Positions 24,202-25,903 of a stretch of 25,903 nucleotides of DNA are shown here, piece after piece (position 1 is the first letter of the stretch; every line of letters starts with the position of its first letter). Under the pieces are notes generated by a model that searched no databases, was not told the origin of the DNA, and worked only from the letters and a program-made list of their open reading frames with translations. The stretch is from positions 1 through 25,903 of the forward strand of contig JANOBJ010000324.1 in the NCBI GenBank assembly GCA_031411575.1, read 5' to 3'. Origin of the DNA: JANOBJ01 sp031411575 (lineage in GTDB: Bacteria > Pseudomonadota > Gammaproteobacteria > Burkholderiales > Burkholderiaceae_C). Made by a program: the position numbers and the translations under genes.

Positions 24202-25903
24202 CTGTTTCTAGCCGCCAACCTCCGTCAGATCGCGATCGATGCCGCCCTGGTGCTGGCGTCGTGGTGGATCGCCTTCTGGCTGCGCTTCAACCTCGAAATT
24301 CCCGCTGAGTTCGTCGAACTGGCCTGGGTCTCAAGCCCCTGGGTGCTGGCGGCATACCTGGTCGGCCTGGCGGCGGCCAAGGTGTACCGCCAGGTCTGGC
24401 GCTACGCGGGCATGCCGGAGTTGCGCCAACTGGCACTCGGCGTGGTGGCCGGCGCCCTGATCACGACGGCCGCGGTGCTGATGCAGCGCCTGCCGAGCTT
24501 TCCGCGTTCGGTACTACTGCTGCAGCCGCTGCTGGCGCTGCTGTTGCTGGGCGGCATCCGCGCGCTGTGGCGCACGCTGTCAGAGCAGAACAATGCGCAG
24601 GTGGCGGGCGCCCGCCCGCTGCTGATCGTGGGCTCGCTGCAGGACGCCTCGGATGCCCTGCGTGCGCTCAAAGGCTCGCAGCAGTGGCGGCCGGTCGGCA
24701 TCGTCTCGCCGGTAGCCGCAGAAGCGGGGCGCTCATTGCTCGGGGTTCCGGTGTTGGGCACGATCGATGCCGTGTCCCGCATTGCCGCCAAGACCGGCGC
24801 CGCCACGGCCTTGGTGGCCAGCCCGCCTGGCTCCAGCGAGCGCCGCCAGGTGCTGCTGAACGCCAGCGATGCGCGACTTACCTTGCTGACCATGCCGCGC
24901 CCGGACGCCTGGCTGCGCACCGAATCGACCGGTCCGCGCCGGGTGGAACTGGAAGACCTGCTGGGGCGCGAGCCTGTGGCGCTGGATGTTGCGGGCCTGT
25001 CCACGCTGTTCGCTGGTCAGACCGTGTTGATCACGGGCGCCGGTGGCTCCATTGGTTCCGAACTGTGCCGCCAGATCGCACGGTTTGGCGTGGCGCGGCT
25101 GGTGTGTGTCGACATGTCGGAGATCGCGGTCTACCAGCTGGAGCAGGAATTGCGGGCCTCGCACCCGCAGATGCAGGCCCTGTACCTCACAGCCAATGTG
25201 CGCGAGCCCGACCGGCTGCTGGCGATCGGCCGCCAGTACCGGCCAGCCGTCGTGTTCCACGCCGCCGCGTACAAGCATGTGCCGCTGATGGAAGAGCTCA
25301 ACGAGGTGGAAGCGGTGCGCACCAATGTGTTGGGCACCCTGCACGCCGCGCGCATGGCGGGGGAGTGCGGCGCGCGGCGCTTTGTCATGGTGTCCACCGA
25401 CAAGGCGGTCAACCCGACCAACGTGATGGGTGCCAGCAAGCGGCTGGCCGAGCTGATGGTTCAGGCGGTGGCGGCGCAGTTTGCGGCCACTGCGTATCTG
25501 TCCGTCCGCTTTGGCAATGTGCTGGGCTCCAGCGGGTCAGTGGTGCCGCTGTTCACCAGCCAGATCGCACGGGGCGGCCCGGTCACGGTCACGCACCCGG
25601 ATATCGTGCGTTATTTCATGACCATCCCCGAGGCCGCGCAGCTGGTGCTGCAGGCCGGGCTGATGGGGCAATCCGGGCAGATTTTCGTGCTCGACATGGG
25701 CGAGCCGGTGAAAATCGTCGAGCTGGCGAAGATGCTGATCCGCCTGTCGGGCAAGACCGAGCAGGAGATTCCCATCACCTTCACGGGCTTGCGGCCGGGC
25801 GAGAAACTCTACGAAGAACTGCTGGCCAGCGACGAGACCACCGAGCCGACGCCGCACCCCAAGCTGCGCGTGGCGAAGGCGCCTGACGGTGCGCGGGTGA
25901 CCG
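24202..25903 (+). CDS. WbpM/PglF-type membrane nucleotide-sugar 4,6-dehydratase, 3' truncated
   Basis: The frame is open to the window edge and gives at least 567 residues. The N-terminal third is membranous: WWIAFWLRF, WVLAAYLVGLAAAKVY and LLLQPLLALLLLGGIRAL are helices. A CoA-binding-like region follows, then the dehydratase domain with the NAD motif TGAGGSIGSELCRQ (about 277-290). Its active site, STDKAVNPTNVMGASK, has Met in place of the usual catalytic Tyr, the hallmark of WbpM/PglF enzymes. These dehydrate UDP-GlcNAc with retention at C5, for bacillosamine or QuiNAc-type sugars. No ATG, GTG or TTG precedes the first helix in this frame. I chose CTG 24202 because AGGGG lies six bases upstream. 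Confidence 0.88.
   Translation, partial: MFLAANLRQIAIDAALVLASWWIAFWLRFNLEIPAEFVELAWVSSPWVLAAYLVGLAAAKVYRQVWRYAGMPELRQLALGVVAGALITTAAVLMQRLPSFPRSVLLLQPLLALLLLGGIRALWRTLSEQNNAQVAGARPLLIVGSLQDASDALRALKGSQQWRPVGIVSPVAAEAGRSLLGVPVLGTIDAVSRIAAKTGAATALVASPPGSSERRQVLLNASDARLTLLTMPRPDAWLRTESTGPRRVELEDLLGREPVALDVAGLSTLFAGQTVLITGAGGSIGSELCRQIARFGVARLVCVDMSEIAVYQLEQELRASHPQMQALYLTANVREPDRLLAIGRQYRPAVVFHAAAYKHVPLMEELNEVEAVRTNVLGTLHAARMAGECGARRFVMVSTDKAVNPTNVMGASKRLAELMVQAVAAQFAATAYLSVRFGNVLGSSGSVVPLFTSQIARGGPVTVTHPDIVRYFMTIPEAAQLVLQAGLMGQSGQIFVLDMGEPVKIVELAKMLIRLSGKTEQEIPITFTGLRPGEKLYEELLASDETTEPTPHPKLRVAKAPDGARVT

Noticed and set aside
24170..24211. ATG 24170 as start of the WbpM/PglF-type gene
   Set aside because: Its frame stops at TAG 24209-24211 and is not the frame of the dehydratase.
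9318..25903. Glycan cluster as a recently acquired low-GC island
   Set aside because: By eye the base composition stays high in GC like the housekeeping part, and I see no integrase, transposase or tRNA boundary.

Overview
The window is high-GC bacterial chromosome, almost fully coding. It looks like a member of the Burkholderiales, most likely Comamonadaceae. Three things suggest this: the gene order DUF4845 protein - rnc - era - recO - pdxJ - acpS - nagZ, the divergent PdxJ subtype, and REP-like intergenic sequences of a kind I associate with that family. This assignment rests on recalled gene order and protein similarity, not on a database search. I saw no rRNA, tRNA, CRISPR array, transposase or phage gene.

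Region 1 (1-5325, plus strand) is a housekeeping operon. It runs from the tail of a DUF4845 membrane protein through RNase III, the GTPase Era, RecO, PdxJ, AcpS and NagZ, with ATGA overlaps at rnc/era and recO/pdxJ. A 266-bp spacer between era and recO carries a REP-like sequence and GC-rich inverted repeats.

Region 2 (5374-9212) is a transition zone. It holds a beta-hydroxyacid dehydrogenase, a small membrane protein, and, on the minus strand, a class I methyltransferase with an unfamiliar N-terminal domain lying downstream of lysS.

Region 3 (9318-25903, plus strand, open at the right edge) is one long run of tightly packed surface-glycan genes. It starts with a MurJ-family flippase that lacks one expected arginine, an HpcH/HpaI-type aldolase, a small PglC-like phosphoglycosyl transferase, an AsnB-like amidotransferase and a GT-B-like protein. 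A full set for CMP-pseudaminic acid follows: pseB, pseC, pseF, a pathway-associated methylase, pseA, hisH2, hisF2, a pseG-pseH fusion and pseI. The run ends in a WbpM/PglF-type dehydratase that continues past the window. The pseA-hisH-hisF trio predicts an acetamidino-substituted nonulosonic acid. The phosphoglycosyl transferase and flippase point to a lipid-linked glycan exported across the inner membrane, rather than only cytoplasmic flagellin modification.

The most interesting unexplained structure is a family of 41-bp AT-rich elements: five clear copies and one degenerate copy. Each has a 5-7-5 hairpin, then ATGACC and GGAC at fixed spacing. They occur in both orientations, and most lie inside coding sequence (era, murJ-like, asnB).
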